From an uncultured Pseudomonadota bacterium (lineage in GTDB: Bacteria; Pseudomonadota; Alphaproteobacteria; RUG11792), in the NCBI GenBank assembly GCA_902795615.1, contig CADBLQ010000004.1, positions 1-32,651 on the forward strand: a stretch of DNA of 32,651 nucleotides. The letters run 5' to 3'. The notes under the pieces were generated by a model, which saw only the letters and a program-made list of their open reading frames with translations, did no database searches and was not told the DNA's origin. A program made the position numbers and the translations under genes. Positions within the stretch are counted from its first letter, which is position 1. Every line of letters begins with the position of its first letter. This document shows, piece by piece, positions 16,536-23,591 of this stretch.

Positions 16536-17519
16536 ATGACAAAAATAATTAATGCTTTCGAAGTTGATAAAAGTAACCAAAATAAACACAACAGACACTT
16601 TGAACCTGACGATAATGTTGAATCTACTGAAAATATCTCTGAACCCAAAGTGTCTACACATTTCGAGTTTGAGTTCGATTACAGCAAAATATTACCAACC
16701 AATGATTTAATATTTAAACGTATTTTCTGGAATAAAGAACATCCTGATATCTTAATCTGTTTCTTGAATGCTATTCTAAGACGTGAAGACCCTATTACTT
16801 CTGTCGAATTAATAAATACAGAAATGGATGACCAATTTATTGGTAAACATGGTATTAGATTAGATCTATTAGGAAGGACAAACAATGGTGAGTTGTTAAA
16901 CATAGAGATGCAGAATAGCAATAATGACAATATGTTTAAAAGATCATTATATTATTGGTCAAAGGTGTATTCATCACAACTAGACCAAGGACAAGCATAT
17001 GAACGTTTAGTACCTGTCATAGCAATAAATATATTAGACTTTAACTTATTTGAAGATAATAGATGTCAAAGGAAGTTTATAATAACAGATGAGAAAACAG
17101 GTAAAGATGACTTTAAGATGTTGGAAATACATTTTATAGAGTTAAGGAAGAGGAAATACATGACGGATAATGATGAGTTATTGGCGTGGACAGAATTCTT
17201 AAAATCACCAAATTCTCCAAATTCTGATGCAATAGAAGTTAAAACATCGACTAAAAATAGGAAAGCAATATCAAATGCGAAGGGTATATATAGTACAGCT
17301 ATAGCTAGTAATGAAGAGCGAGAAAAGATAAGATTATTAAATAAAACTTTAACTGATAACGTTTCTAGAGTTATATCTGCTAGAAATGAAGGTTTAGCTG
17401 AGGGTGAACATAATGCAAAGATTGAAACAGCTAGGAAAATGTTATCAAAGGGGGCAGCTGTTGATTTTGTATCGGAGTGTACGGGATTATCTATTGACAA
17501 AATATTAAAACTACAGTAA
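16536..17519 (+). CDS. Rpn/PD-(D/E)XK nuclease family transposase-like protein
   Basis: 327 residues of the PDDEXK_2 / Rpn 'recombination-promoting nuclease, putative transposase' family, common in high copy in Rickettsiales and related symbionts. It has a charged N-terminal arm (1-45), the typical KILPTNDLIFKRIFWNKEHP opening, and a nuclease core with Asp110, Glu124 and Gln126 (R-L-D-L ... L-N-I-E-M-Q). SLYYWSKVYSSQL and a helical C-terminus ending in a short DNA-binding-like hairpin (DFVSECTGLSIDKILKL) follow. The catalytic residues are intact. No terminal inverted repeats or target duplication were found around it. Family members promote recA-independent recombination in E. coli; here the role is unproven. 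Confidence 0.9.
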   Translation: MTKIINAFEVDKSNQNKHNRHFEPDDNVESTENISEPKVSTHFEFEFDYSKILPTNDLIFKRIFWNKEHPDILICFLNAILRREDPITSVELINTEMDDQFIGKHGIRLDLLGRTNNGELLNIEMQNSNNDNMFKRSLYYWSKVYSSQLDQGQAYERLVPVIAINILDFNLFEDNRCQRKFIITDEKTGKDDFKMLEIHFIELRKRKYMTDNDELLAWTEFLKSPNSPNSDAIEVKTSTKNRKAISNAKGIYSTAIASNEEREKIRLLNKTLTDNVSRVISARNEGLAEGEHNAKIETARKMLSKGAAVDFVSECTGLSIDKILKLQ

Positions 17520-17545
17520 TACCAGCAATTTTATCTCTACCAATA

Positions 17546-17573
17546 AATGAGCGAATCTGGTATTCCGCTCATT
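17546..17573 (+). terminator. Hairpin after the PD-(D/E)XK gene
   Basis: AATGAGCG (17546-17553) pairs perfectly with CGCTCATT (17566-17573) across a 12-nt loop, 26 nt after the stop. No T-run follows, so terminator activity is uncertain. Confidence 0.4.
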
Positions 17574-17652
17574 ACGATCGGAACACACCATTGTTTGCTT
17601 CAGTATATAAGTATTATAAGACTATATTTCGCTATTTTTACCTAAGCAATAA

Positions 17653-17979
17653 CGCAATAAATTTGCTATAGAATTTTCGGCATTTGACCAGATAACAAAA
17701 GTTGAATATGACTGTTCTTCGATTTACAAAATGTCTGATGCAGATAAACTTCGTAAGTTATTCCCAGATATAACAGAAGCTATTCCTGATACCAAACAGT
17801 CGAAATGGTGTAATAGGTTTGGTGCAGAGTTGGGCTTTAGATTTAACATAAATGATTGTTTCTTTACAAAGTTAGGTCTGTTCTATCTATTCCCAACGAA
17901 CATAGCTAAGAAAATAAAGCCATTTGACTTTAAACTTCAATCTGTTGGTGCAAGCTTATCTCTTGGTTTTACGTTCTAA
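17653..17979 (+). pseudogene. 3' remnant of an outer-membrane beta-barrel protein gene
   Basis: The last 82 codons follow an ATG at 17731, but the frame is open and reads like real protein back to 17653, where it starts after a stop without any start codon. The C-terminus has alternating hydrophobic strands: an AELGFRFNIN strand, a FFTKLGLFYLFP strand, and a last strand LQSVGASLSLGFTF ending in Phe, the hallmark recognised by the BAM complex. No signal peptide is present. It is therefore the end of a truncated porin/OmpA-like barrel whose 5' part is lost, perhaps through recombination next to the PD-(D/E)XK gene. The internal ATG has no ribosome-binding site. Confidence 0.6.
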
Positions 17980-17987
17980 TGAAGGAT

Positions 17988-18020
17988 AACTAAAGTAACG
18001 GTAACCCTGTTACTTTGGTT
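17988..18020. terminator. Long hairpin between barrel remnant and nrdG-like gene
   Basis: AACTAAAGTAAC (17988-17999) pairs with GTTACTTTGGTT (18009-18020): 12 bp with one G-T pair and a 9-nt loop. It lies 8 nt past the barrel-remnant stop and downstream of the convergent minus-strand operon, so it may end transcription from both sides. T-runs are short. Confidence 0.5.
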
Positions 18021-18097
18021 ATTTACAAAACATAATTCCTTTTTATTGGACTATATCTCGCGAACCGGTTAAACAACGTGTCATTTCTAATCATAAG

Positions 18098-18772
18098 TTA
18101 GGTGCGTATCTTTACATCAATAACTTTTTTGAGTGCGTCAATCTCTGCGTCACTAGGTAATGGTAAATAAACATCTTCCTGTGCTTCATGCCGTAAGATA
18201 CATTGTTGAAGTATCCATTCATCAACATCATTTTCTTTTAAGAAGTTTGCAATTTGCATTAAATCATTAAAACTAATGTATCTACTATCAACAGTAGTTC
18301 TGATTTCGAAATTTATTGTGTCTCGATATTGCAGGAGTGTATCAAATGATTTTTTTGCAAAAGTTCCAGAGTTCGGCACTTTAGTTATAGCTTCATAATT
18401 TTCAAATGTCGTTTTCATATCAAACCCTACCCAATCAACAACTGATAATACTTTTTTCAACTGAGAAGGACTTGCACCACTCGTATGTAATCCGATATCA
18501 AATCCTAAATTTTTTACCTGAACAATTGCATTGTATAAATCCTGTTGCATTAATGGCTCTCCACCAGAAAATACTACTCCCTCTAGAAGTCCAACACGAG
18601 TTTGCAGAAAAGCCAACACCTCAGTAAACGGAATACGACCAGTTAACACAGGTTGCAACTCGGAGTTATGACAGTAAGCACAACGAAAAGGACACCCCTG
18701 GGTGAAAATTATAGCAGAAATTTTCCCAGGATAGTCTAAAAGTGAAAAATGCTGTATTGCAGCAATTTCCAT
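18098..18772 (-). CDS. nrdG: Radical SAM activase, NrdG type (anaerobic RNR activation)
   Basis: 224 residues. The N-terminus has DYPGKISAIIFTQGCPFR followed by CAYCHN: the CX3CX2C cluster (Cys27, Cys31, Cys34) binds a [4Fe-4S] cluster and SAM. FSGGEPLMQ near 69-77 is the conserved GGE motif. It resembles the longer (~225-residue) anaerobic ribonucleotide reductase activating proteins rather than the 154-residue E. coli NrdG. No nrdD is in the window; an activase without its reductase would have another glycyl-radical or modification target. It lies 2 nt after thrS in an operon with gatC. Family sure, substrate unsure. Confidence 0.85.
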   Translation of the reverse strand: MEIAAIQHFSLLDYPGKISAIIFTQGCPFRCAYCHNSELQPVLTGRIPFTEVLAFLQTRVGLLEGVVFSGGEPLMQQDLYNAIVQVKNLGFDIGLHTSGASPSQLKKVLSVVDWVGFDMKTTFENYEAITKVPNSGTFAKKSFDTLLQYRDTINFEIRTTVDSRYISFNDLMQIANFLKENDVDEWILQQCILRHEAQEDVYLPLPSDAEIDALKKVIDVKIRT

Positions 18773-18774
18773 AA

Positions 18775-20571
18775 CTATAATGTTGCGAGTTTTTTCGTCA
18801 ATTCTTCAATTGACATAGTTTCATTATTATTAGTTCCTAACATTCTCACTGACACTGTATTGTTTTCAACTTCTGATTGTCCAATAATTAATATGCAAGG
18901 AATTTTTTGATGTGAATACTTTCGTATTTTATAAGTAAGCGTATCTGAGCCTACATCTGAAACAACTCTAAAGTCTCTTAGCTTTTTTTCAATATCTTTT
19001 GCGTAATTACTAAATTTATCGGATACGGTAACTATACCAATTTGTACTGGAGCAAGCCAAAATGGAAATTTTCCATTATAGTTTTCGATTAAAATTCCAA
19101 TAAACCTTTCCATCGAGCCTAAGACTGCTCTGTGTAACATAACAGGATGCTTTTTTTCGCCCTCAGCTGTGGTGTAATATATATCAAATCGTTCAGGTAA
19201 GTTAAAATCAACTTGCAATGTTCCACATTGCCAATCCCTACCAAGACAATCTTTTAGTACGAATTCTAATTTTGGGCCATAAAATGCACCTTCTCCCTTA
19301 TTAAGCTCATACTCCAGTCCCGCTTGTGTAGCAGCATCTCTTAACGAATTTTCTGCTAAATCCCAAATATCATCATTTCCAACTCGTTTTTCAGGTCTGT
19401 CAGAAAACTTTACTGAAACGTCAGTAAAACCGAATTTAGCATAAATCTCTTTTAGCATTTTACAGAAATTTATTGTTTCTGAAACTATCTGTTCTGGAGT
19501 ACAGAATATATGACCATCATCTTGCGTAAACGCACGAAGTCTCATGATGCCATGTAACGAACCTGAACTTTCATTCCTGTGGCATAATCCAAATTCTCCA
19601 TATCTTAATGGCAAATCACGATAACTTTTTACTGCCCCAGTTTTGTAACAGATAATATGTCCCGGACAATTCATAGGTTTTATTGCCATTGTCGTTTCAT
19701 TGTCTTCAACAATGAACATGTTTTCTCTAAACTTTCCCCAATGACCAGACGTTTCCCATAGCACTTTGTTTAATAATTGAGGAGTTTTAACTAATTTATA
19801 GCCATAATTATCCATTACTTCTGCTATATATTTTTGAATAGTATTGTATAAAGTCTGTCCTTTAGGTAACCAAAAAACATTTCCTGGGGCTACTTCATCC
19901 ACATGAAACAAATCTAATTCTATACCAAGCTTTCTATGGTCTCGCATTTGTGCCTCTTCCAGCATTTTTAAATACGTTTTGAGTTCCTTTTTATCAGAAA
20001 AGGCAACACCGTATATACGTTGTAGCATTTGACGATTACTATCGCCTCGCCAATATGCACCTGATACTTTTGTCAGTTTGAAGCAATCAGATGGCACAAA
20101 ACCACTTGATGGCAAATGAGGTCCTCTACATAAATCTATAAAATCTCCAACTTGATACATCGAAACAGCATCGGCATCAATTCCTTCTAGTATTTCTACC
20201 TTGTACGATTGATCTTTATCTTTAAACAATTTAAGAGCATCAGCACGAGAAATCTCAGTTCTTGTAAATTTTAAGTCTTGTTGAATCAACTCATGCATTA
20301 TTTTTTCAATTTTTTCTAAATCATCTGTTGAAAAATCTATAGATGAATCAACATCATAGTAAAATCCATTATCAATTGCTGGACCTATAGCAAATTTAAT
20401 ATTAGGATCAATTTTTTGTAGTGCAGTCGCCATTATGTGAGCTAATGAATGTCTTAAAATTTTTACACCATCTGTAGAATACAATGATATTAGTTCACCA
20501 TCAGACCCCGAACAATTATCTATGTCGTGCAATTCACCATTTATTTTTATAGCCACAATTTTTTTGTTCAT
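18775..20571 (-). CDS. thrS: Threonyl-tRNA synthetase with half-length TGS domain
   Basis: 598 residues against about 640 in E. coli. It charges tRNA-Thr in the cytoplasm. The editing domain is intact: HSLAH near 41-45 (HxxxH) and CRGPH near 148-152. The class II core has MNCPGHIICY, GSLHGIMRLRAFTQDDGHIF, the Zn-binding Cys and His residues and LHRAVLGSMERF (motif 3). The anticodon-binding domain is at the end. The first ~30 residues of the TGS domain are missing: residues 1-16 align with the middle of the E. coli TGS. The start is firm because GTGGAG, the end of gatC, gives the ribosome-binding site and the gatC stop is 3 nt before. A tRNA-Thr gene lies about 1.3 kb upstream. Confidence 0.97.
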   Translation of the reverse strand: MNKKIVAIKINGELHDIDNCSGSDGELISLYSTDGVKILRHSLAHIMATALQKIDPNIKFAIGPAIDNGFYYDVDSSIDFSTDDLEKIEKIMHELIQQDLKFTRTEISRADALKLFKDKDQSYKVEILEGIDADAVSMYQVGDFIDLCRGPHLPSSGFVPSDCFKLTKVSGAYWRGDSNRQMLQRIYGVAFSDKKELKTYLKMLEEAQMRDHRKLGIELDLFHVDEVAPGNVFWLPKGQTLYNTIQKYIAEVMDNYGYKLVKTPQLLNKVLWETSGHWGKFRENMFIVEDNETTMAIKPMNCPGHIICYKTGAVKSYRDLPLRYGEFGLCHRNESSGSLHGIMRLRAFTQDDGHIFCTPEQIVSETINFCKMLKEIYAKFGFTDVSVKFSDRPEKRVGNDDIWDLAENSLRDAATQAGLEYELNKGEGAFYGPKLEFVLKDCLGRDWQCGTLQVDFNLPERFDIYYTTAEGEKKHPVMLHRAVLGSMERFIGILIENYNGKFPFWLAPVQIGIVTVSDKFSNYAKDIEKKLRDFRVVSDVGSDTLTYKIRKYSHQKIPCILIIGQSEVENNTVSVRMLGTNNNETMSIEELTKKLATL

Positions 20572-20574
20572 AAC

Positions 20575-20859
20575 TTACTCCACAATTTTGGGAACACAAA
20601 ACATATCAAACTTTTTATTTTTCGTATTTGACAAAACCTCCTGACGTGTATTGCTTAAGCAGGGAGTATCGGTTCGTTCTGGAGTTGAAACATCATTATA
20701 TGTTCGAATCTCTTCAACTGATGATGTATCTATTTTTTGTAATTGATCAATCCAATTAAAAATTGAATTTAATTTATCCAGAAACCGGTCTTTATCTGCT
20801 TCTGAAATTGATAACTTTGCTAAACGGCAAACTTTATCAAAATCACTACTACTAATCAT
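20575..20859 (-). CDS. gatC: Asp-tRNA(Asn)/Glu-tRNA(Gln) amidotransferase subunit C
   Basis: 94 residues, the normal size. VCRLAKLSISEADKDRFLDK matches the R-L-A-x-L-x-I start of GatC, followed by FNWIDQLQKIDTSSVE and a TPERTDTP block. GatC stabilises the GatA-GatB heterodimer that amidates misacylated tRNAs. gatA and gatB, which usually follow, are absent and thrS comes instead (3-nt gap). An AAAGG ribosome-binding site precedes the start. Confidence 0.9.
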   Translation of the reverse strand: MISSSDFDKVCRLAKLSISEADKDRFLDKLNSIFNWIDQLQKIDTSSVEEIRTYNDVSTPERTDTPCLSNTRQEVLSNTKNKKFDMFCVPKIVE

Positions 20860-20970
20860 GAGATTAGCCTTTCATACGCTGATTACCTACTGTGTAAGGA
20901 TAGCACACTCAATGCTCTGCATTAAAATGAGAAATACACTTACAACAAAATCTATATAAGTTAAATAAGG

Positions 20971-20998
20971 AAGTAGAACGCTTCTGAAGCGTCTACTT
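20971..20998 (-). terminator. Strong hairpin after the small exported protein gene
   Basis: AAGTAGAACGCTT and AAGCGTCTACTT form a 12-bp stem with one bulged A and a 3-nt loop, just past the stop of the minus-strand gene at 21004. On that strand it is followed by CCTTATTT, a weak U-tract. Confidence 0.65.
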
Positions 20999-21003
20999 GT
21001 CTG

Positions 21004-21540
21004 CTAACCATTTTTTTTGGGCTGACCAATATTGTATGTTTTATTACTACGAAGTTTTTTGTTTGGAAGTGTTTTGTTTGGGTTACTGCTATATCTTGAC
21101 TTATTCATTTCCATCAGTTTGCTAAAATATTTGCTAGCATTACCGTTTTTTTTGCCAGTTATAATTTTGTAAGTTTCAGTATTCTCCCAACCATCTGGGT
21201 TTTGCCATAGGAAAGTAAAGTTCGCTTGCTTACTTCCTAAGTTCATACTAGCGTAGCATTCGCTAAGGTTATATGGTATATTTGTATGTTTGATCAAGGC
21301 AATAGTTTTAAAAACTGCTCTATCTGCCGTTTTACTCTCTAAATTTTCTGATGTGTTTACTAAGTAAAAACTGGTGACTGGGTTTTGGGGAATAATTGAA
21401 CTATTTCTATATGTTTTAAAAGTCGCCAACATGTCTTCATAGCTAGACTTCGTTGAGCTATCACCACATTTGCCAGAAGGAATAGTTCCAAAAATTGCCA
21501 TTAACGTAGTTATTGTTAATGAATTTTTCAAAATTCTCAT
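21004..21540 (-). CDS. Small exported protein of unknown function
   Basis: Not recognised. 178 residues from the ATG at 21540. GGAGA, 7 nt upstream, decides that start over the ATG 12 nt earlier. The N-terminus (MRILKNSLTITTLMAIFGT) is a Sec signal peptide, with cleavage probably near residues 23-25. The mature part has a moderately conserved-looking middle with Trp and Tyr (about residues 105-130) and a basic, Asn/Lys/Ser-rich tail of about 35 residues. That tail resembles in composition the tail of the large exported protein at 3755-5968. Predicted periplasmic or secreted. Confidence 0.75.
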   Translation of the reverse strand: MRILKNSLTITTLMAIFGTIPSGKCGDSSTKSSYEDMLATFKTYRNSSIIPQNPVTSFYLVNTSENLESKTADRAVFKTIALIKHTNIPYNLSECYASMNLGSKQANFTFLWQNPDGWENTETYKIITGKKNGNASKYFSKLMEMNKSRYSSNPNKTLPNKKLRSNKTYNIGQPKKNG

Positions 21541-21852
21541 AAAGTTCTCCATAAAACATATTGTTCTACAAGGGATAAAAGAATAAGTCTTTTGCCCTTC
21601 ACGGCAATTTTAAACAAAAATTATAGGTATTGTAAAATTTTAAGAATTTTGTGTATTAATATCCCAGTGTTGTGTAACTTTAATATCAAGTTATAGTGAA
21701 TACAAATTGGTACATGGGAAATCCACAAAACTTATTTCGGTGTCAATCAAAAAGTAGTAAAAGTTTTGCATAAGTAAAGACACGATCTCGCTAAATGAAG
21801 GTGTCATAGGTATCAGACGGGTTCAGAAAATAATTCTATCAAAGAACGAGCT
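21541..21852. other. Non-coding region between exported protein and tRNA-Thr
   Basis: No gene seen. On the minus strand TATAAT at 21625-21620 may serve as -10 of the exported protein gene, without a good -35. The leader carries a hairpin: AAGGG (21570-21574) plus AAAAGA (21577-21582) against TCTTTT (21588-21593) plus CCCTT (21595-21599), with a small internal loop. The end of the tRNA transcript should also lie here, but no clear terminator was found. Confidence 0.4.
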
Positions 21853-21928
21853 TGGTGCCGATAGAGGGATTCGAACCCCCGACCTACTGATTACAAATCA
21901 GTTGCTCTACCAACTGAGCTAAATCGGC
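21853..21928 (-). tRNA. tRNA-Thr (anticodon TGT)
   Basis: Full cloverleaf of 76 nt with encoded CCA. D arm AGCTCAGTTGGTAGAGC, anticodon stem ACTGA/TCAGT with loop TTTGTAA (anticodon TGT, reads ACA and probably ACG/ACT), and T arm with GGTTCGAATCC. The acceptor stem GCCGATT/TATCGGC has a T-T mismatch at the seventh pair. Discriminator A. It follows tRNA-His by 11 nt. Confidence 0.95.
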
Positions 21929-21939
21929 ATACCTGAGAA

Positions 21940-22017
21940 TGGGGCGAGTAATCAGAGTCGAACTGACGACCTCCAGAGCCACAATCTGGCGCTCTAACCA
22001 ACTGAGCTACACCCGCC
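21940..22017 (-). tRNA. tRNA-His (anticodon GTG)
   Basis: Cloverleaf with anticodon stem CCAGA/TCTGG and loop TTGTGGC (anticodon GTG). The acceptor stem is GCGGGTG/TACTCGC with two G-T pairs. An extra G at -1 faces discriminator C73, the normal identity pair for HisRS; many free-living alphaproteobacteria instead lack G-1 and have A73. CCA is encoded. Confidence 0.95.
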
Positions 22018-22027
22018 ATACATTCGT

Positions 22028-22057
22028 ATAATAGCATGTGTGAACAACTAAATGCAA
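22028..22057 (-). promoter_or_regulatory. Promoter of the tRNA-His/tRNA-Thr unit
   Basis: On the minus strand TTGCAT (22057-22052), an 18-nt spacer and TATTAT (22033-22028), with the expected start about 7-11 nt further on at the tRNA-His 5' end. On the plus strand TATAAT at 22027-22032 overlaps it and could serve nuoB, so the two promoters may interfere. Confidence 0.55.
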
Positions 22058-22061
22058 TTGA

Positions 22062-22505
22062 ATGGCTGACAACATTTTTCTTACTACTCTTAAAGAGATG
22101 TCTGACTGGGCATCACGTAAATCGTTATGGCCACTGGCTTGTGGATTATCATGTTGTGCAATAGAAATGATGCACACTGCAGCAAGTAGATATGATTTAG
22201 ACCAGTTTGGATGCTTATTTCGTGCCAGTCCGAGACACGCTGATTTAATGATAGTGTCGGGAACGGTGACTCATAAAATTGCTCCACTTATAAAAAACTT
22301 ATATGACCAAATGTTAAGCCCTAAATTTGTTATAGCTATGGGAAACTGTGCTATATCAGGTGGCTTATATGCTGATGCTCCATCTGTACTAAATGGAATA
22401 TCGAATATAATTCCGGTAGATATAAATATACTTGGTTGTCCGCCACGACCAGAAGATTTAGTCAAGGCAATATTTGAACTGCAACAACGTAAATCAGCTC
22501 AGTAA
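22062..22505 (+). CDS. nuoB: NuoB-type Fe-S subunit of respiratory complex I, stand-alone
   Basis: 147 residues, shorter than most alphaproteobacterial NuoB because the N-terminal extension is missing. It carries the N2 [4Fe-4S] cluster that passes electrons to quinone at the membrane arm junction. All four ligands are present: the Cys31-Cys32 pair (GLSCCAIEM), Cys96 (MGNCA) and Cys126 (LGCPPRPE). Also visible are SRYDLDQFG and YDQM. The motif after Cys96 is ISGGLYADAP, not the ANGGGYYHYS of usual proteobacterial NuoB, and GCPPRPE replaces GCPPTAE. Its partners nuoA and nuoC are not adjacent. It overlaps the 3' end of tssA by 12 nt. A related [NiFe]-hydrogenase-type subunit is a less likely alternative. 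Confidence 0.85.
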   Translation: MADNIFLTTLKEMSDWASRKSLWPLACGLSCCAIEMMHTAASRYDLDQFGCLFRASPRHADLMIVSGTVTHKIAPLIKNLYDQMLSPKFVIAMGNCAISGGLYADAPSVLNGISNIIPVDINILGCPPRPEDLVKAIFELQQRKSAQ

Positions 22506-23528
22506 TCGACGTAGCAATAAATGAGCTGATGTTTCTCCTTGTTGTAAATCATTCATAATTTCTAATAAATTCTTATCTTTCCATGAAACAACTAGCTTTA
22601 ATAAATACGGAGCAGGACTGTGTTTGTCGGTTTTTTCTAACTGCTCTGCTAAAGCCTTTAATGCAGAGTATAGAACTTCCCTATTTGATATTTGACCAAC
22701 TTTTATACTTTCCTCACTTATGTTTGGTATCTCTGGAGTAGACATCGTTACATTTGATATCACTGTAGTGCTTTTGAATAAGTGACGAACTGTATTAATA
22801 TCATCTAATAATTGCGTAAATGCCTTCGATGTAGAAGTATTTTCAGTAGCATTCTTTTTTACTAGTATAGCTGATAAATTGTCTATGTTGTGAATAATTA
22901 CATCCGTTTGTTTTAAAATCTTTTCACGTGTTTGTTGGCTTGCATTTTCTGCTATATTATTAATTTCTTCAATTGTTTTAATATTGTCATTTTTTGCTGT
23001 TTCAATTAAGCTGTTGGCTTGTGTAGGGTTTTGTAATATTTTCATTTTTAAATTACGTGCATATTCATAGTTGTACAAACTGAAACCAATTATTGGCAGT
23101 AAAATTACACGCTGATGTATTGTGTTATATATCCAATCCAGAATTCGAATTTTTTGTTCTATATCTGACTTTCCAGCAGTCGTATGTGGGTAGCATGTGT
23201 TCCAATATTTATCAATGAATTTGGTTAAAAACTCAATACCAGTGGCAACACCATTAAAACCATCTAACATAGTAAGAGCTTCAACTAGCCATCCGGCGAT
23301 TTGTAAGTCTTTAGAACGATTTTTGATAGCATCTACGCAAAGACTTTTAACTTTATTCCAATCAGCACGAGCAATATCATGTTCCCATACGCCTTGAGAG
23401 AGTTGTTCATCTTCTTCATACCTGGCATTGCGAATATCATCATATACTGATGTATAAGTCAAATCTTCTCCAACGTCATCTATAAATCCTTCTGCCAATT
23501 CGTTACGTGTATCTTGTGCCATGTTCAT
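22494..23528 (-). CDS. tssA: T6SS assembly protein TssA (ImpA family)
   Basis: 344 residues. The ImpA N-terminal domain is visible near 50-125: DWNKVKSLCVDAI, LQIAGWLVEALTMLDGFNGV and KYWNTCYPH. A helical middle follows. The C-terminal part has SNREVLYSALKALAEQLEKT and HSPAPYLLKLVVSWKDKNLLEIM, the VasJ/TssA-like end. TssA caps the growing sheath-tube and guides its assembly from the baseplate. It lies about 8 kb from tssBC and stands alone, so the T6SS genes are scattered. It diverges from pheT by 63 nt and converges on nuoB with a 12-nt overlap. Confidence 0.92.
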   Translation of the reverse strand: MNMAQDTRNELAEGFIDDVGEDLTYTSVYDDIRNARYEEDEQLSQGVWEHDIARADWNKVKSLCVDAIKNRSKDLQIAGWLVEALTMLDGFNGVATGIEFLTKFIDKYWNTCYPHTTAGKSDIEQKIRILDWIYNTIHQRVILLPIIGFSLYNYEYARNLKMKILQNPTQANSLIETAKNDNIKTIEEINNIAENASQQTREKILKQTDVIIHNIDNLSAILVKKNATENTSTSKAFTQLLDDINTVRHLFKSTTVISNVTMSTPEIPNISEESIKVGQISNREVLYSALKALAEQLEKTDKHSPAPYLLKLVVSWKDKNLLEIMNDLQQGETSAHLLLRRLLS

Positions 23529-23591
23529 ATAGAACGAATGTTTATATAGGTATGTTAAACTCTCCTAGAGATATAAAATCACGCAAATGCC

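Noticed and set aside
17066-17500. Minus-strand 144-codon frame inside the PD-(D/E)XK gene
   Set aside because: It lies wholly opposite a gene with intact family motifs and has no start context or recognisable protein features.
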